A stretch of DNA of 64,000 nt from an uncultured Phycisphaerales bacterium (GCA_937995595.1 CALKJW010000009.1:62001-126000); one strand, 5' to 3'. Numbered from the stretch's first letter, positions 1 to 10,471 are shown. The notes: generated by a model not told the origin, from the sequence alone. Numbers and translations: made by a program.

Positions 1-2
1 TC

Positions 3-2021
3 CGCGACCGCGTGGTGCGGGCCGATGGGTCGGTCGTCGATGTCGCGCTGGTGCACCGACGGCTGAGCATCATCGACCACGCCGGCGGCGCGCAGCCGAT
101 GGTGTCTGTCTTGGGCACATCGCCGCCCCGTGGCGCACCTGTCCGCTCGCCCGCGCGCGGCGCCATGCCCCCACTGCTCTTCCATGGCAAGCCCAACGCG
201 CCGGTGGTGTATCACGAACTGCGCGGCACGGGCATCTTGCCCGTGGGTTCTGCAAGTGGCACGGGCGTCCCGCCCGTGGGTTCATCGGGTAGCACGGGCA
301 TCTTGCCCGTGCATTCACCCGGGCATGGGCAGGATGCCCATGCTGCAGATCTGCTCGCCGTGGTCTTCAACGGCTGCATCTACAACCACCGCGAGCTGCG
401 TCGGGAGTTGCTCGCGGCGGGGCACGAGTTCGCCACCGACCACAGCGACACGGAGGTGCTGCTGCACGGCTGGCGCGAGTGGGGCGAATCGCTGTTCGAG
501 AGACTCGATGGGATGTTCGCGTTGGCGATCTGGGATCGGGCGGCTGCGTCCCTCGCACTCGCCCGGGATTCGTTCGGGGAAAAGCCGCTGTACTTTGCGC
601 GCGGGCACGACCAGTCCGTTCGCGACCTGTCCCTGACTTTCTCGTCGTCGGCCACCGCGCTGGCGCGGATGGCGATGCACCCGGCGGTTCCCGCGCAGCA
701 TCAACGCGTGACCGACGGCCTTCACGAGTGGATCAGGTTCGGCTTTGCCGCGTCGCCGCCGAGCGGGTATTTCAGAGGCCTCATCGCAAGCGGCGTGTTG
801 ATCGAGGACAGCGAGGGCAGCCGGATCTCCAGGCACGGACCGGTGTTCCGCGGTGCCACGCCGCCCGCGCGGACGAACATCCTCGACGCCGCGACCGCAG
901 AAGAAGCGCTCGGAGACGCGGTACGGGCAAGGTGCGAGGCGGATGTCCCGCTGGGCTGCTTTCTCTCGGGAGGGATCGATTCGTCGCTGGTTGCGCTCCT
1001 TGCGCGCCGGGCGCTCGGCAACCTCAGGACGTTCTGCGTCCGCATGCCGCGTGGCGTCGACGACGAGTCGGCCATCGCCGCGGAGGTCGCGTCGATCATC
1101 GGGACCGACCATACGACGCTGGACTGCCGCGCCGACCCCGCGGCGGACCTGCAACGACTGATTGCACAACTGGGGCTGCCCTTCGGCGACAGTTCGCTCC
1201 TGCCGTCGCACTGGGTCAGCGCCGCCGCGCGGCAGCACGCCGCTGTCGCCCTCGCCGGAGACGGAGGAGACGAGATGTTCCTCGGCTACGAGCGCTACCG
1301 GGCGGCCGGCATGCTGGCCCGCCATCGTCGCCTGCTGGCGATGATGGAGCCCCTGCTCCGCTCCGCGCAGGGCGCACACCGTCGATCGACGATCGCACGC
1401 GCTGCGAGGATCAGCGCGGCGGCGCGAGGGCTCGGCTACACCGACCTGGTCTCCATCTTCCCATCGAGCGACCTGCGTCGGCTCGTTCCTGCTGCGATCA
1501 ACCTCGGCGTGCACGACGACCGCTGGGTGGGAGCTGATCGAGCGGTGCTCTGGGATCTGCAGTGCTACCTGCCCGACGACCTGATGCGCAAGGCCGATAC
1601 CGCATCGATGGCCGTCGCGCTCGAGGTGCGCTCGCCGTTCCTGAGCAACGATATCGCCGCGATGTGCCTTTCCGCCTCGCTCGACTCCCTCATGCCCCGC
1701 GGCCGGCGCAAGGGCCTGTTGCGGCAGGTCGCGCGCAAGCATTTCCCGGCCAGGATTGTCGATCGGCCCAAGCAGGGCTTTGCGATCCCCATCGGCGAGT
1801 GGTTCCGCAGCGACTACGGCGGCATGAGGCAGTTGCTCATGGATCACCTCGAAAGCGCGGAGCCGTGGGGCCCGCCGCGGCTGGGGATCGAGTTGAACAT
1901 GAAGTTCGTCCGTCAGATGGTGGACGAGCACATGAACCAGCGGCGCGACCACTCGCAGCGGCTGTACATGCTGCTGGTGCTGAGCATCTGGGCAAAGTGG
2001 ATGGGAACCTTGGGCGGCTGA
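3..2021 (+). CDS. asnB: Asparagine synthase (glutamine-hydrolysing), 5' end outside window
   Basis: Makes asparagine from aspartate, ATP and glutamine. The frame is open from base 3, so the start and the catalytic Cys2 of the glutaminase domain lie off the window. The N-terminal glutamine amidotransferase domain is recognised by RRLSIIDHAGGAQPM and, after a long insertion, VVFNGCIYNHREL. The synthetase domain has the PP-loop SGGIDSS (about codon 320 from base 12) and ALAGDGGDEMFLGYERY. The two glutaminase motifs are normally separated by about ten residues; here about 80 residues intervene, including four palindromic repeat units. The frame is never broken and the rest is intact, so I see an active gene, not a pseudogene. 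No terminator is obvious downstream. Confidence 0.93.
   Translation, partial: RDRVVRADGSVVDVALVHRRLSIIDHAGGAQPMVSVLGTSPPRGAPVRSPARGAMPPLLFHGKPNAPVVYHELRGTGILPVGSASGTGVPPVGSSGSTGILPVHSPGHGQDAHAADLLAVVFNGCIYNHRELRRELLAAGHEFATDHSDTEVLLHGWREWGESLFERLDGMFALAIWDRAAASLALARDSFGEKPLYFARGHDQSVRDLSLTFSSSATALARMAMHPAVPAQHQRVTDGLHEWIRFGFAASPPSGYFRGLIASGVLIEDSEGSRISRHGPVFRGATPPARTNILDAATAEEALGDAVRARCEADVPLGCFLSGGIDSSLVALLARRALGNLRTFCVRMPRGVDDESAIAAEVASIIGTDHTTLDCRADPAADLQRLIAQLGLPFGDSSLLPSHWVSAAARQHAAVALAGDGGDEMFLGYERYRAAGMLARHRRLLAMMEPLLRSAQGAHRRSTIARAARISAAARGLGYTDLVSIFPSSDLRRLVPAAINLGVHDDRWVGADRAVLWDLQCYLPDDLMRKADTASMAVALEVRSPFLSNDIAAMCLSASLDSLMPRGRRKGLLRQVARKHFPARIVDRPKQGFAIPIGEWFRSDYGGMRQLLMDHLESAEPWGPPRLGIELNMKFVRQMVDEHMNQRRDHSQRLYMLLVLSIWAKWMGTLGG
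227..342. repeat. Four 19-nt palindromes at about 33-nt spacing inside asnB
   Basis: Units at 227-245, 260-278, 293-311 and 324-342. Each has two perfect 8-nt complementary arms (CACGGGCA/TGCCCGTG, CACGGGCG/CGCCCGTG, CATGGGCA/TGCCCATG) around a 3-nt loop. Starts are 33, 33 and 31 nt apart. The first three encode GTGILPV/GTGVPPV/STGILPV and the last encodes HGQDAHA. All lie in frame in the glutaminase domain. The same 19-nt form occurs in mutS at 60052-60070. Confidence 0.9.
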
Positions 2022-2340
2022 TCAAGTTCGATTGAAACTCGAAGGGCGCGAAGAACACGAAGAAGGTCATCAGCGGGAGCGCTTCAGCGTTTGCTCGCCA
2101 AGCCCGCCCTTCAACTGCGACAGATGCTCGCTGGATCCGGGCGTCATGGGTCAGGGATGAGACTTACGGCAGTGCCGCGGGAAACGCTGAGGGTGCGGGA
2201 GTGACCGAGAACTCGTTCGGATCCTCGGAGCATGCGTCGTTTCTGATCGCTCCGCGTACGCTGCGCCTCTGCGGTGGATATCTCTGCTGCGTGTTCCTCG
2301 CTTGCTTCATGCTCTTCGCGACCTTCGCGTTCCAAGCGCT
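2022..2340. repeat. Non-coding spacer with dispersed-repeat fragments
   Basis: This spacer between asnB and the DUF481 gene holds no convincing gene. It contains a purine-rich piece at 2041-2066 (GAAGGGCGCGAAGAACACGA) and an oppositely oriented piece around 2258-2335 with CTGCGCCTCTGCGGTG and CTTCGCGACCTTCGCGTTCC. Similar low-complexity wording recurs at about 11640-11700 and 41954-42070, which suggests a decayed dispersed intergenic repeat. Its function is unknown. Confidence 0.45.
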
Positions 2341-2369
2341 GAAACAAAGAACCCGGGCTTGCGCCCGGG
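2341..2369 (-). terminator. Intrinsic terminator of the DUF481 gene
   Basis: On the minus strand, CCCGGGC-GCAA-GCCCGGG forms a 7-bp stem with a GCAA tetraloop, followed by TTCTTTGTTTC. It lies about 35 nt after the stop codon at 2403. Confidence 0.7.
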
Positions 2370-2402
2370 GCCCGTGGGATCGATCACGGCCTGCGCGACG
2401 AG

Positions 2403-3338
2403 TCAGAACTTCCAGCCGATGGTCGCGAAGTACGTCAGGTCGTTGCGGTTGCGGTCCGCGCCGGGCGTCGAGTCGTAGCGGTCCTCGGCGCCGATCTTGA
2501 AGATCATGCCCGTGCTCGCGTCGAGCACGAACTCCAGGCCCGTCGAGCCGACCAGCCGGTACTCGGGGAAGTCGAGCAGACTCCAGTACGAATCGAAGGT
2601 GAGGAAGAACTTCGCCGCGTCGTTGAACGTGTGCGTGAAATCGAAGCCGAGGTTCGCCTCGGGCACCCAGCGGTTGTCGGAGCCGCCGATCTCGCGCGTC
2701 ACGGCGATACCGAACCGCGGCAGGAAGAGCGTCTTCTCGGTCTTGTAGAGTTCGTAGCCCAGGCCGAGCACGCCGGTCAGCCGCCAGTCCCACTCCTGGA
2801 AGTAGTCGTACTCCAGCACGCCCCTGGAGTACACGCGCCACCTGCTGTCGGTGATCTTCCAATCGTTGCGGATGTTGAACTCGAAGCGGTCCTGCGACTT
2901 CTTGCCGTCGTCGACGCCGTAGAGATACGAGGCGCCGATGGTCGTGGCCATGGTCGACGTGTCCCGCGCGCCCCCGAGCGCGACGCGCCCGCCGAAGCGC
3001 TCGGTGTTGCCCGTCGCGCCTGTCGCACCGGCCTCGAACGTCCACGACCAGCCCTTGAAGAACGAGTCGGGGTCCGGCGGCGGCGGCGGGTTGGCGTCGG
3101 CCACCTCCTTCACCTGTGTCCGCTGGAAGGTCATGCGGCCCAGCACCGGGTGGTCGATCACCACCGTGCTCGGGTCCATCGAGACGAGTTTGCCCTTGAG
3201 CGTCTCGCCGCTGGTGAGGGTGACGTTGGCGTCGCCGCCGACGGGCGGCGGCTCGACGAACTCGAACCCGGCGTCGGCACGGGCCGCGCCGCTCGCCGCG
3301 GCGGCGACCAGCGCCGCGCACAGTGTCGCTCTGAACAT
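2403..3338 (-). CDS. DUF481-family outer-membrane beta-barrel protein
   Basis: A 311-residue exported protein. Residues 1-21 are a signal peptide ending in Ala-Arg-Ala. Next comes a small beta domain of the type LTSGETLKGKLVSMD, seen in planctomycete YdiY-like proteins. From about residue 85 there is a barrel region rich in alternating aromatic residues (GWSWTFEAGATGATGNTERF), and the chain ends in GWKF, a C-terminal Phe typical of outer-membrane barrels. The ATG at 3338 is chosen because AAGGAG lies 9 nt upstream and the signal peptide starts there; an in-frame ATG at 3371 is the alternative. Substrate and role are unknown. A terminator follows. Confidence 0.85.
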   Translation of the reverse strand: MFRATLCAALVAAAASGAARADAGFEFVEPPPVGGDANVTLTSGETLKGKLVSMDPSTVVIDHPVLGRMTFQRTQVKEVADANPPPPPDPDSFFKGWSWTFEAGATGATGNTERFGGRVALGGARDTSTMATTIGASYLYGVDDGKKSQDRFEFNIRNDWKITDSRWRVYSRGVLEYDYFQEWDWRLTGVLGLGYELYKTEKTLFLPRFGIAVTREIGGSDNRWVPEANLGFDFTHTFNDAAKFFLTFDSYWSLLDFPEYRLVGSTGLEFVLDASTGMIFKIGAEDRYDSTPGADRNRNDLTYFATIGWKF

Positions 3339-3497
3339 GTCCGGGATCTCCTTGGCGTTTGTGGTTCCCATGGCGGCGCCAAGGATACACGCCGCGCGCG
3401 GCGCGTGCGCACCCGGCGCCACGACGGCCAAGGCGACCGGAATCGCGCCGCGCAACGGGCCGGTGCGCGGGTGCCCCTTCCTACCATGGCGGCCCCG

Positions 3498-5534
<2,037 letters not shown>

Positions 5535-5676
5535 ACAGAAGGCGGACCGGATAACCGCGGTGGACGTTGGGCTGGGTAGCCGTTGCGGGTCTGCCATGTA
5601 CAATCGGGCCGCGCGCGCACCGGAGCGAGCGGACCGGTGCAGGCGGCGCGGCGTGCTGGCCGATTGAAGGGCGACC

Positions 5677-6426
5677 ATGGATCAGGCAGAGCGTGGAACG
5701 ACAGGGCCCCGGCTCGGCCGGCGTGAGTTGATCGGGCAGGGCCTGTTGCTTGGCTCGCTGCTGCTGGTCGGCTGCGGCAGCCGTCGCAACACGGTCGCGG
5801 CGCGTCCGCCGCTGCCCGCCGCGCCTGCGCCGGCGGTCTTCCCCGCCGCGCCGCAGCCCGCGCCGATGCCCGTCGAAACGCCGGGCCTGGTGGTGATGAA
5901 GCGCGCCCAGTGGACGCGGTCGGGCATCGCCCCGGGCGTCCCCATCTACGACATGAACGGCGTGTCGCGCATCACGGTGCACCACGACGGCATGCCGCCG
6001 GTCGCGCTGCGCGGCGAGCAGGAGACCGCGCGGCGCATCGAGTCGATCCGCGCCTCGCATGTCAACGCTCGCGGCTGGGCCGACATCGGTTATCACTACG
6101 TGATCGACCCCGCCGGGCGGGTGTGGGAGGGCCGCCCGTCGTGGAAGCAGGGCGCGCACGTGAAGGACCAGAACGAGCACAACATCGGCGTGCTGGTGCT
6201 GGGCAACTTCGACGTGCAGCGGCCGACGCCGCAGGCGCTGGCCTCGCTGGACCAGTTCCTCGGCGCGCTCATGCAGCGCCACCGCGTGCCGCTCGGGCGC
6301 GTGTACACGCACCGCGAGATCGGCCAGTCGGCCTGTCCGGGCGCCAACCTCCAGCAGTACATGAACCAGACGCGCGCCGGCGGCGGGCGCCTGGCGATGG
6401 CCGCGTCGCGCGGCTTCCGCGCCTGA
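5677..6426 (+). CDS. N-acetylmuramoyl-L-alanine amidase (PGRP/AmpD fold) lipoprotein
   Basis: 249 residues. The N-terminus GRRELIGQGLLLGSLLLVGC combines twin arginines with a lipobox (LVGC), so it is probably a Tat-type or ordinary lipoprotein anchored in the envelope. After a Pro/Ala-rich linker comes an Amidase_2 domain: ITVHHDG (first zinc His), WADIGYHYVID, and YTHREIGQSACPG with the second His and the Cys that complete the usual zinc site. The family cuts the MurNAc-L-Ala bond of peptidoglycan. TACAAT at 5599-5604 could be the -10 element. It stands alone, convergent with the ymdB-like gene. Confidence 0.9.
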   Translation: MDQAERGTTGPRLGRRELIGQGLLLGSLLLVGCGSRRNTVAARPPLPAAPAPAVFPAAPQPAPMPVETPGLVVMKRAQWTRSGIAPGVPIYDMNGVSRITVHHDGMPPVALRGEQETARRIESIRASHVNARGWADIGYHYVIDPAGRVWEGRPSWKQGAHVKDQNEHNIGVLVLGNFDVQRPTPQALASLDQFLGALMQRHRVPLGRVYTHREIGQSACPGANLQQYMNQTRAGGGRLAMAASRGFRA

Positions 6427-6439
6427 GCGCGGGCCCGCC

Positions 6440-7252
6440 TCACACACCCAGGTCGAAGGGCTCGATCACCGCGGCGCGGCGCACGAGCGTGTCGATCCGC
6501 ACGATCGCGCCCTGGGCGCGCGGGTCCTCGGCGGCGACCTCGAGCGGCGCGGGCAACTGCCGCACCATCGCGTCCAGCGTCGCCGACACGTCGCGACCGA
6601 TCACGCTCCGCTGCGGGCCGCACATGCCGATGTCCGTCTGCGCGGCCAACACGTGGTCGAGCAGCCGCGCGTCGGCCGTTGGCACGTGCGTGTGCGTGCC
6701 GAGGACCGCGACCACGCGCGGGGCGTCGTCGCGGCACCACGTGCGCAGGCAGTGCCACGCCACCGCCTGCTTCTCGCTGGTCGCCTCGGCGTGGATCTCG
6801 ACGATCACCATCGCGTCGCGCTCGGGGATGGCCGAGACCTCGCGGTCGATCGCCGCAAAGGGGCTGTCGGCGGGCAGCGGCATGAACAGCCGGCCGAGCA
6901 CGGTGAGGACGTAGAGCGGGGGAGCGCTGTCGATCGCGATGCGCACGGTGCGCTTGCCCGGCGCCTGCGCCGAGAGGTTCGCCGGGCGCAGCACCGGCTG
7001 CTCCGGGTCCTCGACAAGGGGCACGATCTGCCGGTCCTTGGCCCAGTGGTCGCCGAGGGTGACGGCGTCGATCCCGCCGCGGAGCAGTTCGCGCAGGTTG
7101 TCGGGCGAGAGGCCCGAGCCGTTGCGCGCGTTCTCGCCGTTGGCGATGACGGTGCGCACGCCATGCTCGCGCAGGCGCTTCGCGGCGGCGGTCGCCGCCG
7201 AACGGCCGACCGAGCCCACCGTGTCTCCCAGGAATGCGACGGAGTGGTGCAT
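6440..7252 (-). CDS. YmdB-family metallophosphoesterase (TIGR00282)
   Basis: 270 residues, the full family length. The family are dinuclear-metal phosphodiesterases reported to act on 2',3'-cyclic nucleotides, with regulatory roles in Bacillus. Metal-binding motifs are visible: FLGDTVG near residue 10, IANGENARNG near 38, TLGDHWAKD near 90 (usually GNHxWD), and VLGTHTHVPTAD near 175-190. It is the last gene of a minus-strand group and starts 6 nt after the asparaginase stop codon, so co-translation is likely. The substrate in this organism is inferred. Confidence 0.88.
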   Translation of the reverse strand: MHHSVAFLGDTVGSVGRSAATAAAKRLREHGVRTVIANGENARNGSGLSPDNLRELLRGGIDAVTLGDHWAKDRQIVPLVEDPEQPVLRPANLSAQAPGKRTVRIAIDSAPPLYVLTVLGRLFMPLPADSPFAAIDREVSAIPERDAMVIVEIHAEATSEKQAVAWHCLRTWCRDDAPRVVAVLGTHTHVPTADARLLDHVLAAQTDIGMCGPQRSVIGRDVSATLDAMVRQLPAPLEVAAEDPRAQGAIVRIDTLVRRAAVIEPFDLGV

Positions 7253-7258
7253 GGCGTC

Positions 7259-7816
7259 TCAGCCCCCCGCCCGGGCGAAGGTGCCGCGGTCGCGGTCCTT
7301 GACCACGCCGGGGAAGGCAAGGGCGCGCCCGTGCGCGACGCAGTAGACGCCCGGCGGCAGGACACCTGTGGCGAAGATGGACTCGGTCAGGTTCTGCAGC
7401 GCGTCGGAGCGCGTCATCTCGAAGGGCCGCATCGCGCCCGTGAGCACGACCGGCACCCGCAGGCGCGGGCCCAGTTCGGCGAGGATGCGTTCGCCCGTGA
7501 CGGTCAGCGTGTCGGTGCCGTGCAGGATCACGATGCCGTCGCCCGCGCGCCCGCCGCCCGGCGCGGTCGCGTCGTCGCCGGCGCGCCCGACCGCGCCCGC
7601 GGCACGCAACGCCTCGATGATGCGCTCGCGGTCGGCGTCGGTCAGGTGCAGACTGTCCTTGCTCATCAGTTCGAGCGTCGAGACCCGCGTGTCCTCCAGC
7701 CGCAGGCGGCGCAGCATGCGGCCGACGATGGTGCGGCGGTTGGAGAGTTCCCCCGAGCGTTCGTCGTAGGTTTTTTCGATCGTGCCGCCGGTGGTGATGA
7801 GCGTGACGTGCCGCAT
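7259..7816 (-). CDS. Short asparaginase-domain protein
   Basis: 185 residues, just over half the usual 320-340 of an L-asparaginase. It keeps the N-terminal catalytic half: TTGGTIEKTYDE with the first nucleophilic Thr near residue 8-12, and VILHGTDTLTVTG carrying the TDT motif near 105. The C-terminal domain is missing and nothing resembling it follows. Single-domain asparaginases of this size occur in other bacteria; whether this one hydrolyses asparagine or another amide is unknown. TACCCT (7829-7824) lies 7 nt before the ATG with no Shine-Dalgarno sequence, which suggests a leaderless promoter inside the gene cluster. Confidence 0.85.
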   Translation of the reverse strand: MRHVTLITTGGTIEKTYDERSGELSNRRTIVGRMLRRLRLEDTRVSTLELMSKDSLHLTDADRERIIEALRAAGAVGRAGDDATAPGGGRAGDGIVILHGTDTLTVTGERILAELGPRLRVPVVLTGAMRPFEMTRSDALQNLTESIFATGVLPPGVYCVAHGRALAFPGVVKDRDRGTFARAGG

Positions 7817-7857
7817 GGGCCAAAGGGTACGCGCCGGCGTCAGCGGCCGCGCGAACT

Positions 7858-8127
7858 TCAGCGGCCGCGCCGGCCGCGGAGGCGCTGAAAGAGCGAGAGT
7901 TTCAGCAGCACCGACCCGACCAGCAGCAAGGGCACGCCGACCGCGCCGACGACGGCCCAGCGGAACATCGCCGCGCCGACGGCCCTGCCCTCGGGCGCAT
8001 CGGCCGCGAGCGGGTCGTTCATCGCCGAGGAGTAGAGCCCGATGAGTTCGCTCAGCGCACCGAACAGGCCGACGAGCACGACGGCGCCGCCGACGAGCGT
8101 GAGGAGGATGCCGAGCGTGAGGCGCAC
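7858..8127 (-). CDS. Small two-helix membrane protein, unknown function
   Basis: 89 residues with two hydrophobic stretches (about 5-28 and 57-76) separated by an acidic loop with ALSELIGLYSSAMND. It ends in a basic tail FQRLRGRRGR. I do not recognise a family. It starts 6 nt after the CoA-transferase stop codon and is followed 41 nt later by the asparaginase gene. The spacing supports a real translated gene cotranscribed with the CoA transferase. The basic tail would be cytoplasmic by the positive-inside rule, putting both termini inside. Confidence 0.6.
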   Translation of the reverse strand: MRLTLGILLTLVGGAVVLVGLFGALSELIGLYSSAMNDPLAADAPEGRAVGAAMFRWAVVGAVGVPLLLVGSVLLKLSLFQRLRGRRGR

Positions 8128-8133
8128 GGCGAC

Positions 8134-8940
8134 CTACTTCCTCACCGTCCTCTGCTCGATCCGCTTCTGGCTGACCGTCCTGACAATCCGGTCGACGTAG
8201 TTGCCCGGCGTGTGCACCGCGTCCGCGTCGATATCTCCGAGGCCGACGACCTCCTCGACTTCGGCGATGACGAACGCCGCGGCGGTCGCCATCATGGGGT
8301 TGAAGTTCCGCGCGGTCTTGCGGTAGACGAGGTTGCCGAACGGGTCGGCCCTGTGCGCCTTGACCAGGGCGAGGTCGGCGTAGAGGCCGGTCTCGAGGAC
8401 GTACTCGCGCGGCTCGCCGCTCTGCACGGCCGCGCCGCCGGCCTTGCCCTCGCGCCCGGCGAAGCCGCGCCCCGGGATGGTCGCGCCGCCGACGCCCTGA
8501 CTGGGACGCAGCAGCGGGCGCGTTTCCTTGCCCTCGGCGACGACGGTGCCCGCGCCGGTCGCGGTGTAGAACGCCGGGATGCCCGCGCCGCCGGCGCGGA
8601 TGCGCTCGGCCAGCGTGCCCTGCGGGTTGAACTCGACCTCCAGTTCGCCCTGCAGGAACTGCTTCTCGAAGGTGGCGTTCTCGCCGACGTAGGAACTGAT
8701 CATCTTGCGGATCTGGCGCGTCTGGAGCAGGAGGCCCAGGCCCCAGTCGTCGACGCCGGCGTTGTTGGAGATGCAGGTCAGCCCCTTCACGCCGGTGTCG
8801 CGGAGCGCGATGATCAACTGCTCGGGGATGCCGCACAGGCCGAACCCCCCCACCATCACGGTCATGCCGTCGCGGATGACGCCCTTGGACTTCAGGTCGG
8901 CGAACGCCTCGGAAGGCGAGTTGAAGAGTTTGGTGGCCAT
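8134..8940 (-). CDS. CoA-transferase subunit A (succinyl-CoA:3-oxoacid type), with insertion
   Basis: 268 residues. It matches the alpha subunit of 3-oxoacid CoA transferases: GGFGLCGIPEQLI, ISNNAGVDDWGLGLLL, SSYVGEN, LAERIRAGGAGIPAFYT and KTARNFNPMMATAA. These move CoA between succinate and acetoacetate-like acids and normally need a beta subunit with the catalytic Glu. No beta-subunit gene adjoins it, which is unusual. About 32 extra Gly/Arg-rich residues replace the short EFDGREY-type loop after GKETR. The ATG at 8940 is preferred because the family N-terminus begins there; TACCCT lies only 5 nt upstream. Confidence 0.88.
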   Translation of the reverse strand: MATKLFNSPSEAFADLKSKGVIRDGMTVMVGGFGLCGIPEQLIIALRDTGVKGLTCISNNAGVDDWGLGLLLQTRQIRKMISSYVGENATFEKQFLQGELEVEFNPQGTLAERIRAGGAGIPAFYTATGAGTVVAEGKETRPLLRPSQGVGGATIPGRGFAGREGKAGGAAVQSGEPREYVLETGLYADLALVKAHRADPFGNLVYRKTARNFNPMMATAAAFVIAEVEEVVGLGDIDADAVHTPGNYVDRIVRTVSQKRIEQRTVRK

Positions 8941-9072
8941 GGGTGAGGGTATTGCGGGCAATGGAACCGAGAGCAACGTGTCCTGAGTCCTGCCGTGCTG
9001 CGTCCTGCCGAACCTCGTGATGTTCGAGATCACCCAGGACCCTGAACTGCAGGGCCCGGGGCCTGCTATTGC

Positions 9073-9561
9073 TCAGAACAGCCTGGCCTGGTCCTTCACG
9101 TCCTTGGGCCGGCGGTCCAGTTCGCGCAGTTCCTCGACAAACTGCCCGACGTTCTCGAACTTGTAGTACTCGCTGGCGAAGCGCACGTACGCCACGCTGT
9201 CGATGTCGCGCAGTTTGGCCATCGCCTTCTCGCCGATGACGCGGCTGGGCACCTCGCGCTCGAACTCCCGGTGCACCTCTTCCTCGATCTCGTCGACCAG
9301 CCGCAACTTGGCCTCCTCCGAGACCGGCCGCTTGCCGATCGCCGCGGCGATGCCGCGCAGGATGTTCTCGCGGTTGAAGGGCACGTGCGTGCCGTCGCGC
9401 TTGATGACCATCAGCCGCGCCGTCTCCTCGACGCGTTCGTAGGTGGTGAAGCGCTTGTGGCACTTGAGGCACTCGCGCCGGCGGCGCACGACGCGCCCCG
9501 CGTCGCTGGCGCGGCTGTCGATCACCTTGTCGTCGTTGGCCTCGCAGAACGGACAGATCAC
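9073..9561 (-). CDS. nrdR: Transcriptional repressor NrdR
   Basis: Represses ribonucleotide reductase genes according to ATP/dATP level. An N-terminal zinc ribbon (CPFC at the start, CLKCHKRF later) is followed by an ATP-cone (MVIKRDGTHVPFNRENI onward) and a typical C-terminus. I start at GTG 9561 because VICPFCE aligns with the usual NrdR N-terminus and AAGGG lies about 10 nt upstream, giving 162 residues, the family size. An in-frame GTG at 9636 would add 25 unconserved residues. No nrd gene is in the window. It lies between the unknown 268-residue gene and the CoA transferase. Confidence 0.93.
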   Translation of the reverse strand: MICPFCEANDDKVIDSRASDAGRVVRRRRECLKCHKRFTTYERVEETARLMVIKRDGTHVPFNRENILRGIAAAIGKRPVSEEAKLRLVDEIEEEVHREFEREVPSRVIGEKAMAKLRDIDSVAYVRFASEYYKFENVGQFVEELRELDRRPKDVKDQARLF

Positions 9562-9664
9562 GCGGTACGACCCTTCCAACGCGCCGCCGCTCCCCGCCGG
9601 GTCTTCCGGCCGCGTATCTTGCGGATGTTCGCCCACCGCGTCAACCTCGCGCCCGCCGCGGCCG

Positions 9665-10471
9665 TCAGCCGCCGAAGAACGCCTCGTAGGTCAGGCGGTC
9701 CTGCTCGCGGCAGACTTCGGGGCGTTTGGCGTCCGCATCGGCGCGGAAGATGATGAACCGACGGCACCCCGCCTCCATCCACAGGCGCACGTTGGCGCGG
9801 AAATCGCGGTGGTACCTGGGCTCGGTGATCACGCAGACCGACCACTCGTTGGCCCGGATCACCTCGGCGATCTTCTCGGGGTCGAAGGGAACGTGATCGA
9901 CCCAGTAGGTGTTGATGCAGGCCGTGCGGCCGTCGAGCCCCCCGGGAATCTCCTGCACGAAGTTGGCCCCCGCGCCCCGCGGGACCGTGCCGAAGTTGGC
10001 CACGAACCTGTACCGGCACGCCGGGGGCGTCGGCAGAAAGCCCGACTCCCGCAGCGCGTCGCGCATCGGACCGACGGCGTGATCGCCCGCCTCCATGTCG
10101 ATGTAGAGGTCGAGCGCGCGGGGGTCGATGCCGTCGGCGCGCAGGCCGCGCGCCAGCGTCCGCAGGCTCTCGGTGTACGCCTCGACGTACGGGCGCGAGA
10201 GGAACTCGGGCACGCCGTCGACGCCCATCCAGTCGTCGGGCGTCTTCTTGGGCTGCATGCCGAACATGCTCGACAGGAACAGGCACGGCCGCTCCGATCG
10301 GTGCAGCCGACGCACCACGGCGCGCAACTGCCGCGGGATCGACGGGCGCATCTCGCTCCAGTGCCAGCGCTGCTTTGCCGCGTCCGACGCGGCGAACTCG
10401 ATCAGCACGATCGGCACGACCCGCGGCGTGGTGGGCTCGAACTCCAGCGCGTAGACAACCAGATCGTGCAT
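9665..10471 (-). CDS. Conserved-looking hypothetical protein, soluble
   Basis: 268 residues with no signal peptide or membrane segment. I do not recognise the family. Alternating hydrophobic strands with conserved-looking acids (LDLYIDMEAGD, CINTYWVDHVPFD, VCVITEPRYHRDF) suggest an alpha/beta barrel-like or hydrolase-like fold, but no catalytic motif is certain. The start at ATG 10471 is supported by a TATGCT hexamer at 10483-10478, 6 nt before the ATG, with no Shine-Dalgarno sequence. It is codirectional with nrdR. Composition matches its neighbours. Confidence 0.65.
   Translation of the reverse strand: MHDLVVYALEFEPTTPRVVPIVLIEFAASDAAKQRWHWSEMRPSIPRQLRAVVRRLHRSERPCLFLSSMFGMQPKKTPDDWMGVDGVPEFLSRPYVEAYTESLRTLARGLRADGIDPRALDLYIDMEAGDHAVGPMRDALRESGFLPTPPACRYRFVANFGTVPRGAGANFVQEIPGGLDGRTACINTYWVDHVPFDPEKIAEVIRANEWSVCVITEPRYHRDFRANVRLWMEAGCRRFIIFRADADAKRPEVCREQDRLTYEAFFGG

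Noticed and set aside
227-342. Regular repeats in asnB as a CRISPR array
   Set aside because: The units are perfect 19-nt palindromes with 12-14 nt spacers, lie in frame inside a gene, and encode a repeating peptide. Spacers are too short and there is no cas gene.
3-2021. asnB as a pseudogene because of its long insertion
   Set aside because: The frame is continuous across the insertion and all synthetase motifs are intact.
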